A model generated the notes under the pieces. That model did not search any database. It saw only the letters and a program-made list of their open reading frames with translations, and was not told the DNA's origin. A stretch of DNA of 64,000 bases from Dongia mobilis (lineage in GTDB: Bacteria; Pseudomonadota; Alphaproteobacteria; Dongiales; Dongiaceae): contig NZ_SNYW01000014.1 of assembly GCF_004363235.1 (NCBI RefSeq), forward strand, positions 131,501 to 195,500, given 5' to 3'. Shown in pieces: positions 33,813 through 43,244 of the stretch. The translations under genes and the position numbers were made by a program. The stretch's first letter is position 1; each line of letters opens with the position of its first letter.

Positions 33813-34931
33813 ATGTCGATCAAAGCTAGAAGGAACCGGCGCATCCGCAAGCTGGCTGCGACGCTCATCCTCGCCGCCTGCAGCGCCTGCAGCAATATCG
33901 GGCCAGAGGCCCTGCCGCGCGACCGCATCGACTATGCCGGTGCCATCGGCGATTCCTGGAAGCAGCAGACCCTGCTCAACATCGTGAAGCTGCGTTACGC
34001 GGACTTTCCCGTATTCCTCGACATCAACCAGGTTGTCGCCGGATACGAGTTCAACTCCTCGGTGACGGCGGGCGTCAACGCCTCTGCCACCAACCAGGAA
34101 AACCCGGCGCCTTCCTTCCTGACGCTGGGCGGCAGCGTGCTGCTGCAGGGCGGCTACAAGGACCAGCCGACTGTCATCTACGCCCCCGCGACGGGGTCCG
34201 AATTCATCACGCGACTGATGACGCCAATTCCGCCCAGTGCGGTTCTCTTCCTGTTGCAGGCCGGATATCGCGCGGATCGGGTCCTGCCGCTGACCCTGGA
34301 TTCCGTCAACGGCCTCAACAATGCGTCGATGCGCCGGGGTGACGGCGGCCGGCAGCCGGATGCCGATTTCATCCGCCTCGGGGAACTCATCAGCGACGTG
34401 CAGAATGCCAGCGGACTCGAGGTCCGCATCCTGCGCTCGCCGGACGGCAAGGAGGCCACCGCCATCATATTCCAGCCCAGCCGGAAGGGCGCCGAACTGG
34501 AGGAAAAGCGAGAGGAGATCGCCCGCATCCTCGGAATTCAGCCGACGCCACAGGAGATCAAGGTCCTCTATGGCGGCTATTCCGGACGCGACGACGAGAT
34601 CGCCATGACCACGCGCTCGATGCTGCAGATCATGATGGAGCTGGGAATCCAGGCCGAGGTGCCATCACAGGATGTCGCCGAGGGACGCGCCCTGCCTTCA
34701 GGCGATCTGCAGGGGGCGGTCGATGCCGCCGCGCCGATGCTTCACATCATGAGCGGTCCGCAGCCGCCCGTCGATGCCTATGTCGCGGTACCCTATCGCG
34801 GCCACTGGTTCTGGATCCCGGATACCGATCTGCGCTCCAAGACCACCTTCGCTTCGGTCATGCTGCTGTTCTCGATCTCAGACCAGGGCACCCGGTCCAA
34901 CACCCCCGTCGTTACGATCAACACGCGCTGA
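33813..34931 (+). CDS. putative lipoprotein of unknown function
   Basis: 372 residues. ATG 33813 follows GCGGGGAAAGTC; a TTG at 33786 is in frame but less likely. A basic N-terminus (KARRNRRIRK) and hydrophobic stretch end in a lipobox-like 'LAACSAC', so it is probably lipidated and membrane-anchored. The rest is soluble with repeated 'GGSVLLQGGYKDQP'-type beta segments. I do not recognise the family. The perfect FNR/FixK box upstream suggests it is made when oxygen is low. It stands alone between the acetyltransferase and the PAS regulator genes. Confidence 0.72.
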   Translation: MSIKARRNRRIRKLAATLILAACSACSNIGPEALPRDRIDYAGAIGDSWKQQTLLNIVKLRYADFPVFLDINQVVAGYEFNSSVTAGVNASATNQENPAPSFLTLGGSVLLQGGYKDQPTVIYAPATGSEFITRLMTPIPPSAVLFLLQAGYRADRVLPLTLDSVNGLNNASMRRGDGGRQPDADFIRLGELISDVQNASGLEVRILRSPDGKEATAIIFQPSRKGAELEEKREEIARILGIQPTPQEIKVLYGGYSGRDDEIAMTTRSMLQIMMELGIQAEVPSQDVAEGRALPSGDLQGAVDAAAPMLHIMSGPQPPVDAYVAVPYRGHWFWIPDTDLRSKTTFASVMLLFSISDQGTRSNTPVVTINTR

Positions 34932-34984
34932 GAAATTCTCGGTGGCCAGTGCAATCTTCGCCTCGGTTGAGCGCGGCCCGGGTA

Positions 34985-35020
34985 TTGACAATTTGTCTAT
35001 TTTGGATATTTCTCATACCC
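34985..35020 (+). promoter_or_regulatory. promoter with overlapping palindrome; leaderless start
   Basis: A consensus -35 TTGACA (34985-34990), 16-base spacer and TATTTC (35007-35012) put the transcription start at or within a base or two of ATG 35021. No ribosome-binding site is seen, so the mRNA is probably leaderless. GACAATTTGTC (34987-34997), extended to 17 bases with 7 of 8 pairs, overlaps the -35 box and could be an autoregulatory operator. Confidence 0.6.
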
Positions 35021-35665
35021 ATGACCCGCAAGCTGCCGAAGCCACCGGGCGCCCTTGCGCTCCACTTTCCGACTGCCGCCGCCATTGCCGCCCTGCTGGC
35101 ACCGTGGGCGGAAGTGGTGATTCACGATCTGAAGCGTGACCGCATTGCCGGCATCTGGAACGCTTTCTCGAGGCGCCGCCCGGGCGATCCATCGCTGCTG
35201 GGGGACGATCCGGAACTGATCGGCGACAGCGACATCTATGGCCCCTATGAAAAGGCCGGCAGCGATGGCGGCCGCCTCAAATCGGTGAGCGCCGCGCTGC
35301 GGGACGAAAGCGGGCGGCGTGTCGGCCTGCTCTGCATCAATTTCGATGTCGTCATCTTCGACCAGGCCGTCGATCTGCTGCGTGCCTTCGCCGTCGCGGA
35401 CCGGCCAAGGCCCGAGCCCATCTTTGCCCAGGATTGGCGCGAGCAGATCAATCTCGGCATCCGGGCATTCCTGCAGGAGCGGGGGCTGGCGCTGAAGGCG
35501 CTCGACCGCGCCGATCGCGTGGCAATGATCGCCACACTCGACAGGCAAGGTCTGTTCGCGACTCGCAATGCGGTACAGCACGTGGCCGACGCCCTCGGCC
35601 TGTCGCGTGCCACCATCTACAATTTGCTGAACGACGCCCGCGAAAGGCAGGAAAGACGCCTATGA
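35021..35665 (+). CDS. YheO-like PAS-domain HTH regulator
   Basis: 214 residues. ATG 35021 is chosen over the upstream frame because it is the first start after a consensus promoter. The N-terminal YheO-type PAS segment is recognisable ('PWAEVVIHDLKRDRIAGIWN', 'VGLLCINFDVVIFDQAVDLL'). The C-terminal helix-turn-helix ('HVADALGLSRATIYNLLNDA') is of the same family as DauR/YheO. Such regulators often control amino-acid catabolism. Its stop overlaps the next start (ATGA), so it is co-translated with the aminotransferase and probably regulates it. Confidence 0.85.
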   Translation: MTRKLPKPPGALALHFPTAAAIAALLAPWAEVVIHDLKRDRIAGIWNAFSRRRPGDPSLLGDDPELIGDSDIYGPYEKAGSDGGRLKSVSAALRDESGRRVGLLCINFDVVIFDQAVDLLRAFAVADRPRPEPIFAQDWREQINLGIRAFLQERGLALKALDRADRVAMIATLDRQGLFATRNAVQHVADALGLSRATIYNLLNDARERQERRL

Positions 35666-36798
35666 CCATGTTGCCCGACTTCCGCCTCGAGACCTATCTC
35701 GGCAAATGGGAATTCGCTTGTCGCTATCATATGACGGCATCCGACATGCAGACGCTTTCGCTGAAGGAACTGCTTTCCCTCGCCGAAGATGCCGATCGTG
35801 CCGCCTGGGAGGAACTGCCGCTGCACTATATCGAGCCCACCGGAACGCCAGCCCTGCGCCAGGCCATTGCCGCAAGCTATCCGGGCCTTGCGCCCGAGGA
35901 TGTCCTCGCCTTTGCCGGCGCAGAGGAGGGCATTTTCTGTGCAATGCATGCCATCCTGGAGAAGGATGACCATGCCGTCGTTTTGACGCCGAACTATCAA
36001 TCAGCCGAGGAATTGCCACGTGCCATTTGCGCCGTCAGCGGCGTCGCCCTGGATCCCGACAATGGCTGGGCTTTGGATCTCGACAAGCTGCGCGCCGCGA
36101 TCCGGCCGAACACGAAGCTCGTCAGCATCAACTTTCCGCACAACCCGACCGGCAAGGTGCTGGACCGCGCCACCTTTGACGGTCTCGTGGCAATTTGCCG
36201 TGAACATGGCATCTGGCTGTTTTCCGACGAGGTCTATCGCGGCCTTGAGCGCCAGCCGGAGCTCCGCCTGCCGGCGGCCGTCGAGTCCTATGAGCGCGGC
36301 CTGTCGCTGGGGGTCATGTCAAAAGCCTATGGCCTGCCGGGCCTGCGCGTCGGCTGGATCGCCGCGCGCGATCGCGACCTTCTCTACCGCATGGAGCGGA
36401 TCAAGCATTACCTCTCGATCTGCAATGCGGGGCCCAGCGAGCACCTGGCGGTGATAGCGCTCAAGGCCGGCGAACAGATCATGGCGCGCAATCGCGCCCT
36501 GATCGCCGCCAATCTGAAGGTGACCGACGCGTTCTTCGCCGAGTTCCCGGATCTTTTCGACTGGCAGCCCAGCGACGGCGGCTGCATCGCCTTTCCGCGC
36601 TACAAGGGTCGGGATGGCGTCGAGAGTTTCTGCCGCAGCCTGGTCGAAAAATCAGGCATCGTACTCCTCCCGGCGAGCCTCTATGCCTCGTCACTCACCG
36701 AGACTCCGGCGGATCGGTTCCGCATCGGCTTTGGCCGCAGCTATGTGCCGGAGGGCCTTGCCGCGATGCGGGCGCATCTTCGGAAGAATGCGGCGTAA
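35662..36798 (+). CDS. class I/II PLP-dependent aminotransferase
   Basis: 378 residues, fold-type I. PLP-binding features: 'NFPHNPTGKVL', 'LFSDEVYRGLE' and the Schiff-base Lys221 in 'VMSKAYGLPGLRVGW'. The C-terminal arginine motif 'RFRIGFGRS' binds the substrate carboxylate. It is coupled by a 4-base overlap to the PAS-HTH regulator. The substrate cannot be read from the sequence. Arginine-related amino acids are a guess supported only by the neighbouring deiminase gene, which is convergent. Confidence 0.86.
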   Translation: MTMLPDFRLETYLGKWEFACRYHMTASDMQTLSLKELLSLAEDADRAAWEELPLHYIEPTGTPALRQAIAASYPGLAPEDVLAFAGAEEGIFCAMHAILEKDDHAVVLTPNYQSAEELPRAICAVSGVALDPDNGWALDLDKLRAAIRPNTKLVSINFPHNPTGKVLDRATFDGLVAICREHGIWLFSDEVYRGLERQPELRLPAAVESYERGLSLGVMSKAYGLPGLRVGWIAARDRDLLYRMERIKHYLSICNAGPSEHLAVIALKAGEQIMARNRALIAANLKVTDAFFAEFPDLFDWQPSDGGCIAFPRYKGRDGVESFCRSLVEKSGIVLLPASLYASSLTETPADRFRIGFGRSYVPEGLAAMRAHLRKNAA

Positions 36799-36859
36799 AC
36801 GCCCCCTGCCCCTCTACCTGCAAACGCGGTCAGCGAATTTCGTTAGGGCTTGATTGCCA

Positions 36860-36882
36860 GCCCCGCACCCCTCTGGCGGGGC
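36860..36882. terminator. hairpin between convergent genes
   Basis: Perfect 7-bp stem GCCCCGC/GCGGGGC with a 9-base loop, between the convergent aminotransferase and deiminase genes. There is no T-tract, so termination strength is doubtful. Confidence 0.45.
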
Positions 36883-36897
36883 GCCACGAGCGGCTTG

Positions 36898-37929
36898 CTA
36901 CTTCGCCGGATTGCCACCCGGCTGTGGCAGGCAGATCGAATGGAAGCCGCCACCGCCATAGGCGAGTTCGATCGCAGGCAGTTGGACTATCTCGCGCTTC
37001 GGATAAAGGCGCGTCATGGTATCGAAGGCACGCTTGTCGGCAGCGCCGTCCTCGAAGGCCGGCAGGATGACGGCGCCGTTCGGCAGATAGTAGTTCACAT
37101 AGGACATGGCGAGGCGCCGGCCATCGGCATCGAACTGGGGTCGCGGCTGCTCGATTTCGACAATTTCCAGTTCGCGGCCGGCGGCGTCGCGGGTCGCGCG
37201 GAGGCGCTCCAGATTGTCGGCGCAGATCTTGAAATGCGGGTCGGCCGGATCGGTGCAGGTCAAAGCCAGCACGACGCCCGGCCGCACGAAGCGCGCCAGG
37301 TTCTCGACATGGCCCCCGCGCGGGTCGTCCTGCAATCCGTCGCCCAGCCAGATGACGTGTCGGACCCCCAGCATCTGGATCAGCTGCTCTTCGACCTGTT
37401 CTTTGGTGAGGTCGGGATTGCGATTCTGGTTGAGAAGAACGCTTTCACTGGTGATCAGCGTTCCTTCCCCGTCGACATGGATGGCCCCGCCCTCGAGAAC
37501 CAGTGAGCATTGATAGCGTCGCATCTCGAGGCGCTCGAGCAATGTCTCGGCAACCGCCGCATCACGGTCGAAATCCTCGAACCTGTGGCCCCAGGCATTC
37601 CAGCCCCAGGCGACACCGGCGATCTCCCCGGCATTGTTGGCGAGGAAGCTCGGCCCCATGTCGCGCACCCAGCAATCGTCATGGGCCAGCGAGATCTGGC
37701 TGACACCGCTGCCGGTCATCAGCGACACCTCGGCCACGTTCTTCGGCTTGGTGATCATCGAGACAGGTTCGAACTGCGCGACCGTGTTGGCAAACTCCGC
37801 CACCGCCTCGCGCGCCGCGTCTAGATGCTCGCCCCAGCTCTCGGCGCGGGTCGGCCAAGCCATCCAGCAGCGCGCATGAAGCGCCCACTCGGCGGTCACC
37901 GCAAAGCCGTCATCGAAGGGTGAGGACAT
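36898..37929 (-). CDS. aguA: agmatine deiminase / peptidyl-arginine deiminase family
   Basis: 343 residues. The catalytic cysteine lies in 'YGGGGFHSICLPQP' near the C-terminus, the histidine in 'DPRGGHVENLARF', and acidic substrate residues in 'DDCWVRDMGP' and 'VLEGGAIHVDGEG'. This matches AguA, which turns agmatine into N-carbamoylputrescine in the cytoplasm. The carbamoylputrescine amidase (AguB) is not adjacent. With the polyamine-type importer at 3.9-8.2 kb it points to polyamine metabolism. Other guanidino substrates remain possible. Confidence 0.9.
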   Translation of the reverse strand: MSSPFDDGFAVTAEWALHARCWMAWPTRAESWGEHLDAAREAVAEFANTVAQFEPVSMITKPKNVAEVSLMTGSGVSQISLAHDDCWVRDMGPSFLANNAGEIAGVAWGWNAWGHRFEDFDRDAAVAETLLERLEMRRYQCSLVLEGGAIHVDGEGTLITSESVLLNQNRNPDLTKEQVEEQLIQMLGVRHVIWLGDGLQDDPRGGHVENLARFVRPGVVLALTCTDPADPHFKICADNLERLRATRDAAGRELEIVEIEQPRPQFDADGRRLAMSYVNYYLPNGAVILPAFEDGAADKRAFDTMTRLYPKREIVQLPAIELAYGGGGFHSICLPQPGGNPAK

Positions 37930-38127
37930 CCGTTCCCCTGGGCGGTTGATCCTTGTGAGACGATCCCTGGCGGCCGGTTGATGCCGAACGATACGGCCAC
38001 CCGATGCGGCAACCGCCCCGGCGACTGCTCCCGACGATTGCGCCTGGCAATCGCTCTGGCAGCCGACGCACCGGTCGCGGGATCCGGCAGCGCCGTGGCT
38101 GGGTCGTCATTCGGGCGGGATACTGGC

Positions 38128-39909
38128 CTACTTTTTAGTCAAAGGCAAATCGAGGCGGATGCTGAGTTCCTTCAACCGCGCTGGCGGCACCTCGGTCGGT
38201 GCCTGCATCAGCAGGTCCTCGGCGCGCTGGTTGAGCGGAAAAGCAATCACTTCGCGGATGTTCTTCTCTTCGGCCAAGAGCATCACGATACGGTCGATGC
38301 CGGGGGCCGAGCCGCCATGGGGCGGGGCGCCGAACTTGAACGCGTTGAGCATGCCACCGAATTTCTCCTCGACCACCGAGTTGGGATAACCCGCAATCTC
38401 GAAGGCCTTGTACATGATCTCCGGGCGATGGTTCCGGATGGCACCCGATGACAGTTCGATGCCATTGCAGACAATATCGTACTGGAATGCCTTGATGGTA
38501 AGCGGATCCTGGTTGAGCAGCGCCTCCAGCCCACCCTGCGGCATCGAGAACGGGTTGTGGCTGAACTCGACCTGGCCCGTGTCTTCGTTGAGCTCGTACA
38601 TCGGGAAGTCGACGATCCAGCAGAACTCGAACCTCTTCTGGTCGATCAGTTCCAGTTCCTCGCCAAGGCGCGTGCGCACGGTGCCGGCGAACTTGGCCGC
38701 CGCCAGCTTCTTGTCGCAGGCGAAGAACACCGCATCGCCGTCCTTCAGGCCGGCTTCCGCCTTAAGTTTCGCGAGGCGCTCCTCGTCGAGGTTCTTGGCG
38801 ATCGGCCCCTTGGCGCCGGCCGCCTCGTAGACGATGTAGCCGAGACCCGCGGCACCGTTGGCGCGCGCCCATTCGTTGAGCTTGTCGAAGAAGGAGCGCG
38901 GGCGAGACGCGGCACCCGGCGCCGGGATGGCCCGCACAACCGACCCCATCTCGACGGCCTTTGCGAAGATGCCGAAGCCGGAGCCGCGGAAGGTCTCGGT
39001 CACGTCGGCAATGCGGATCGGGTTCCTGAGATCCGGCTTGTCCGAGCCATAGCGCAGCATCGCCTCTTCGAACGGGATGCGCGGGAACGGCATCCCCGAG
39101 ACGACGCGCTCGCCCGCGAATTCCTCGAACACCCCGTGCAGCACCGGCTCGATCGCCTGGAACACGTCCTCCTGGGTCACGAAGGACATCTCGAAATCGA
39201 GCTGGTAGAACTCGCCGGGCGAGCGGTCGGCGCGGCTATCCTCGTCGCGGAAGCAGGGCGCGATCTGGAAATAGCGGTCGAAACCGGCCACCATGAGGAG
39301 CTGCTTGAACTGCTGCGGCGCCTGGGGCAGCGCATAGAACTTGCCGGGATGGAGGCGGGACGGCACCAGGAAATCGCGTGCCCCTTCCGGCGAGGACGAG
39401 GTCAGGATCGGCGTCTGGAATTCGGTGAAGCCCTGGGCGATCATGCGCCGGCGCAGGCTGGCGATGACATTGGCGCGCAGCATGATGTTGCGGTGGACCT
39501 TGTCGCGGCGAAGGTCCAGGAAGCGATGCTTGAGGCGGATTTCCTCGCCGTAATCCTCCTCGCTGTTGACCTGCAGCGGCAGCGTGTCGGCCGTCCCCTG
39601 GACGGCGAATTCCTGGATCGCGACCTCGATCTCGCCGGTGGGCAGGCGCGGATTGACGGTCTCGGCCGTGCGGGCCACCACCTTGCCGGTCACGGTGACG
39701 ACGCTTTCCAGACGGGTCTGTTCGACCTGGGCGAAGATCGGGCTGGAAATGTCGAGCACGCATTGGGTCAGGCCGTAATGGTCCCGGAGGTCGATGAAGA
39801 CCAGGTTGCCGTGGTCGCGCTTGCGGTGGATCCAGCCGGACAGGCGGACGGTCTCACCGGCGCTGGCGGCGCGCAGCTGGCCGCAGGTATGCGTGCGATA
39901 GGCGTGCAT
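38128..39909 (-). CDS. aspS: aspartyl-tRNA synthetase
   Basis: 593 residues, bacterial type. An N-terminal OB-fold anticodon domain ('[20 protein letters not shown]'), class II motif 2 ('[20 protein letters not shown]'), a GAD insertion and motif 3 near '[18 protein letters not shown]' are all present. Essential cytoplasmic enzyme. Whether it is discriminating or also charges tRNA-Asn depends on gatCAB/asnS, which are not in the window. Confidence 0.95.
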   Translation of the reverse strand: MHAYRTHTCGQLRAASAGETVRLSGWIHRKRDHGNLVFIDLRDHYGLTQCVLDISSPIFAQVEQTRLESVVTVTGKVVARTAETVNPRLPTGEIEVAIQEFAVQGTADTLPLQVNSEEDYGEEIRLKHRFLDLRRDKVHRNIMLRANVIASLRRRMIAQGFTEFQTPILTSSSPEGARDFLVPSRLHPGKFYALPQAPQQFKQLLMVAGFDRYFQIAPCFRDEDSRADRSPGEFYQLDFEMSFVTQEDVFQAIEPVLHGVFEEFAGERVVSGMPFPRIPFEEAMLRYGSDKPDLRNPIRIADVTETFRGSGFGIFAKAVEMGSVVRAIPAPGAASRPRSFFDKLNEWARANGAAGLGYIVYEAAGAKGPIAKNLDEERLAKLKAEAGLKDGDAVFFACDKKLAAAKFAGTVRTRLGEELELIDQKRFEFCWIVDFPMYELNEDTGQVEFSHNPFSMPQGGLEALLNQDPLTIKAFQYDIVCNGIELSSGAIRNHRPEIMYKAFEIAGYPNSVVEEKFGGMLNAFKFGAPPHGGSAPGIDRIVMLLAEEKNIREVIAFPLNQRAEDLLMQAPTEVPPARLKELSIRLDLPLTKK

Positions 39910-40084
39910 GTTGGGAAGCCCTTGAAAAGAACCGAATTTTGTCGCGAAATTTGCCCGGCAAATGACGCGGAAAGGAGCGGAATGTCAAGGTGTTAATCCG
40001 CCCGGCGGCGGGGTGTCGGCGGGTAGCCGCCATGCAAAGCTGGCCCTTCCCCTGACTCGGGCCCGATCGCTATACGTCATACTG

Positions 40085-41260
40085 ATGAACATGGTTACCC
40101 CGAAGCACCCGGTGCATCTGATCGCCGACAGCGCCACCCTGGCCGATTTCTGCAGCCGGCTGGCCGATGCGCCTTTTGTCACCATCGATACAGAATTCCT
40201 GCGCGACAAGACCTACTGGCCGATCCTCTGCCTGGTCCAGCTGGCCGGTCCGAACGAGGCCGCCGCCATCGACGCCCTGGCCGAAGGCCTTGATCTGACA
40301 CCGCTTTTTGAGCTCCTGGAAAACCCCCAGGTGGTCAAGGTGTTCCATGCGGCGCGCCAGGATGTGGAAATCTTCGTGCGCCTGACCGGCAAGGTGCCGA
40401 GCCCCATCGTCGACACCCAAGTAGTTGCCATGGTCTGCGGCTTTGGCGATTCGGCATCCTACGAGACGCTGGCCAGCAAGCTGGCGGGGGCCCGGATCGA
40501 CAAATCCTCCCGCTTTACCGACTGGTCCCACCGGCCGCTGACCGACAAGCAACTCGCCTATGCCCTCTCTGACGTGACCCACCTGCGGACGGTCTATGAG
40601 AAGCTGCAGCAAAGGGTGGAAAAGTCCGGCCGGTCGCATTGGGTCGAGGACGAGATCGCGATCCTGACCGATCCCCGGACATACCGGGTCGATCCGGAGA
40701 ATGCCTGGATCCGCCTCAAGGCGCGCAGCGACAAGCCGCGCTTCCTGGCGGTGCTCAAGGAAGTGGCCGCCTGGCGCGAGCGCGAGGCGCAGTCGCGCGA
40801 CCTGCCGCGGAACCGCGTCATCAAGGACGAGACCATCCTGGAGATTGCCGCCCACCCGCCCCGGGACGCCGAGGCGCTGTCGCGCTGCCGCGGCCTCTCG
40901 CGCGGCTTTGCCGACGGCAAGATGGGCGATGGCATCCTGGCCGCGGTCAAGCGCGGGCTTGACATGCCTGAGGCCGACATTCCACGACTGGCCGCCAAGG
41001 CCGATATCCCCCAGGGTCTCGGCCCGATCATCGAGTTGCTGCGCGTCCTCCTCAAGCTGCGCTGCGACGAGAACGAGGTGGCCCAGAAGCTGATCGCCAA
41101 TGCCGGCGACCTGGAAACCATCGCCGCCGACGACAATGCGGATATCCCTGCCCTGCGCGGCTGGCGCCGGGAAATCTTCGGTGACGACGCGCTGAAGCTG
41201 AAGCACGGCAGGCTGGCCCTCACCGCCGCCGGCAAGCGCGTGAAGCTGATCGAGCTCTAG
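40085..41260 (+). CDS. rnd: ribonuclease D
   Basis: 391 residues from ATG 40085, close to the usual RNase D length. The longer frame from 39962 is rejected. DEDD exonuclease motifs: 'FVTIDTEFLRDKTYWP', 'KVFHAARQDVEIFVR' and 'LAYALSDVTHL'. A C-terminal HRDC domain follows ('LAVLKEVAAWREREAQSRD'). It trims tRNA 3' ends. It is divergent from aspS across a 175-base region in which I see no clear element. Confidence 0.92.
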   Translation: MNMVTPKHPVHLIADSATLADFCSRLADAPFVTIDTEFLRDKTYWPILCLVQLAGPNEAAAIDALAEGLDLTPLFELLENPQVVKVFHAARQDVEIFVRLTGKVPSPIVDTQVVAMVCGFGDSASYETLASKLAGARIDKSSRFTDWSHRPLTDKQLAYALSDVTHLRTVYEKLQQRVEKSGRSHWVEDEIAILTDPRTYRVDPENAWIRLKARSDKPRFLAVLKEVAAWREREAQSRDLPRNRVIKDETILEIAAHPPRDAEALSRCRGLSRGFADGKMGDGILAAVKRGLDMPEADIPRLAAKADIPQGLGPIIELLRVLLKLRCDENEVAQKLIANAGDLETIAADDNADIPALRGWRREIFGDDALKLKHGRLALTAAGKRVKLIEL

Positions 41261-41270
41261 ATCACGCCCC

Positions 41271-41978
41271 TCATATCACGTCGTTGAGGTCGACGATGCT
41301 GTCGATCACCGTATCGGCACCGTGATCGATCAGGATCTCGCGCGAACTCACGCCTGTCAGCACGCCGATAATACGTCCGGCGCCGCCGGCCCGCGCCATT
41401 TCCATGTCATGCGGTGAATCGCCGACGACCGCAATCGTGTGCGGGCGCAGGTTCACATGTCGGCAGAAGGCTTCGACCATGCCGCCGCCCGGCTTGACGC
41501 CGTGGCCGGTGTCGAAGCCGCAAATGAAATCCAGCGAGCCGTGCACGCCCAGACGCGCCATGGCGGCGCGGGCCGATTCTTCGCTGTCCATGGTTGCGAT
41601 GCCGAGGGCAAAGCCGCGGCCCCTGAGGACAGCGAAGAACGCGTCGAGATCGGTCACGGGAATGGCGGCATTGGCCTGATGCGCGAGGAACAGCGCATGC
41701 ACCTCGCCATAGACAACGTCGAGATCCGACCTGCCGGCCAGCCGCGCCCACAATTCCGCGATCTCGCGATTGCTGCCCGAGGCGATCGGCGAGCCCGGTA
41801 TATAGCGGCCGGTCTCCGGGTCCTTGCCGCTCTCGCGCATCAGATGAGCAGCCTTTTCGGCGTCGCCGCCGGCGACGGCCAGCGCCGCTGCTTCGGTGAC
41901 CGGGCCCCAGGTTTCGTAGAAATCGAACAGCGTCCCGTCCTTGTCGAACAGGATCGCGCGCACATCGTCAGCCGGCAT
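41271..41978 (-). CDS. HAD-superfamily phosphatase (phosphoglycolate phosphatase-like)
   Basis: 235 residues from ATG 41978; a GTG six bases upstream is possible. HAD motif I is 'LFDKDGTLFDF', motif II is near 'GIATMDSEES', and motif III/IV 'VKPGGGMVEAF ... VVGDSPHDMEMA'. The cap is the small alpha type. A soluble phosphatase of small phosphorylated metabolites, it follows the choline transporter ATPase by 11 bases and may be co-transcribed, though no functional link is obvious. Confidence 0.87.
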   Translation of the reverse strand: MPADDVRAILFDKDGTLFDFYETWGPVTEAAALAVAGGDAEKAAHLMRESGKDPETGRYIPGSPIASGSNREIAELWARLAGRSDLDVVYGEVHALFLAHQANAAIPVTDLDAFFAVLRGRGFALGIATMDSEESARAAMARLGVHGSLDFICGFDTGHGVKPGGGMVEAFCRHVNLRPHTIAVVGDSPHDMEMARAGGAGRIIGVLTGVSSREILIDHGADTVIDSIVDLNDVI

Positions 41979-41989
41979 TGTCACGATTG

Positions 41990-43231
41990 TCAGACCACCG
42001 CCTTATTGGGCCCGGAGACATTGACCTTGGCTGCTTCGGTCTGGCGCAGCATGCCGCGATAAAGCTCGTGCTCGCCGACGACACCCAACAAGGCGCCGTC
42101 GTCGCCCAGCAGCACCAGTGGTCGCTTGGTCAACTGACGCACGGTCACGGCGGCGCGCATCGGCGTGCGGTCGGAACCGGTGATCATCACGGCATCATCC
42201 GCGGCTGCAGCAAGGTCGAGCTCGGTCGAATACTGGACGAACTGTCCCGGTCGGCCGTTCACCATCAGATTGTTCGGGCGGCCGGCGGAATCCAGCTGGC
42301 ATCGGCAGCGGCCCGCCCGATCCAGCTGAATGAAGCTGGAGCCGGGTTCGCGCACCAGATCATCGGCGGGTCGCATCAGCGTGCCGCCCTTGAGCACGGT
42401 AAGCGGGTTCATCGAGGCCACGAACTGGCGCACGTAATCGTTGACCGGGTTGAGAATGATCTCCTCCGGCACGGCGAACTGCACCACCCTTCCCGCCTCC
42501 ATGATGGCGATGCGGGTGCCGATCTTCAGCGCCTCGTCGAGGTCGTGGCTGACGAAGATGATGGTCTTCTTGAGATTGCGCTGGAGCTCGATGAGTTCAT
42601 CCTGCAAATGCTCGCGGATGAGCGGGTCGAGGGCCGAGAACGGCTCGTCCATCAGCAGGATCTCGGCCTCGGTAGCGAAGGAGCGCGCGAGGCCGACGCG
42701 CTGCTGCATGCCGCCGGAGAGTTCATGTGGAAATTTCTCGGCGAACTGGCCGAGGCGGACCAGGTCGATCTTCTCCTGCACCAGGCGATCGCGCTCGGCC
42801 TTGGGCGTACCGCGAATATCAAGGCCGAAGCCGACATTGTCGCGCACGGTCAGCCAGGGCATCAGGGCAAATTGCTGGAAGACCATGGAGATGCGGTTGC
42901 GACGCACCTCGCGCAACACATCCTCGGCGCAGGAGGCGACATCGACCTCCTTCTCCCCGGCCTTCACCATGACACGGCCGCGGCTCACCTTGTTGAGGCC
43001 GTTGACGCAGCGAAGCAACGAGGACTTGCCGGAGCCGGAAAGCCCCATCAGCACCAGGATCTCGCCCTCATTCACGAAAAGCGAGGCGTCGTGGACGGCG
43101 ACCAGCGAGCCAGTCTTTTCCAGAATGGAATCGCGTCCCTCGCCCTGATCCATGAGCGCAATGGCTTCGCCCGCCCGTTGACCAAAGACCACATCGACGC
43201 TTTCAAAGCGGACAGCGTTTACGTTTGTCAT
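41990..43231 (-). CDS. choV: choline/glycine-betaine ABC transporter ATPase
   Basis: 413 residues. Walker A GLSGSGKS is at 63-70, the signature is 'LSGGMQQRVGLARSF' and Walker B 'ILLMDEPFSALDP'. The N-terminal extension and the C-terminal region of about 100 residues are typical of ProV/ChoV ATPases. ATG 43231 is preferred to the GTG at 43240. It lies in a choXWV-type order with a binding protein and permease, divergent from betI-betA, which makes choline the probable substrate. Confidence 0.9.
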   Translation of the reverse strand: MTNVNAVRFESVDVVFGQRAGEAIALMDQGEGRDSILEKTGSLVAVHDASLFVNEGEILVLMGLSGSGKSSLLRCVNGLNKVSRGRVMVKAGEKEVDVASCAEDVLREVRRNRISMVFQQFALMPWLTVRDNVGFGLDIRGTPKAERDRLVQEKIDLVRLGQFAEKFPHELSGGMQQRVGLARSFATEAEILLMDEPFSALDPLIREHLQDELIELQRNLKKTIIFVSHDLDEALKIGTRIAIMEAGRVVQFAVPEEIILNPVNDYVRQFVASMNPLTVLKGGTLMRPADDLVREPGSSFIQLDRAGRCRCQLDSAGRPNNLMVNGRPGQFVQYSTELDLAAAADDAVMITGSDRTPMRAAVTVRQLTKRPLVLLGDDGALLGVVGEHELYRGMLRQTEAAKVNVSGPNKAVV

Positions 43232-43244
43232 GTCGATCACCGTC

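Noticed and set aside
38557-39996. 479-residue open frame opposite aspS
   Set aside because: Antisense shadow of a complete aspartyl-tRNA synthetase.
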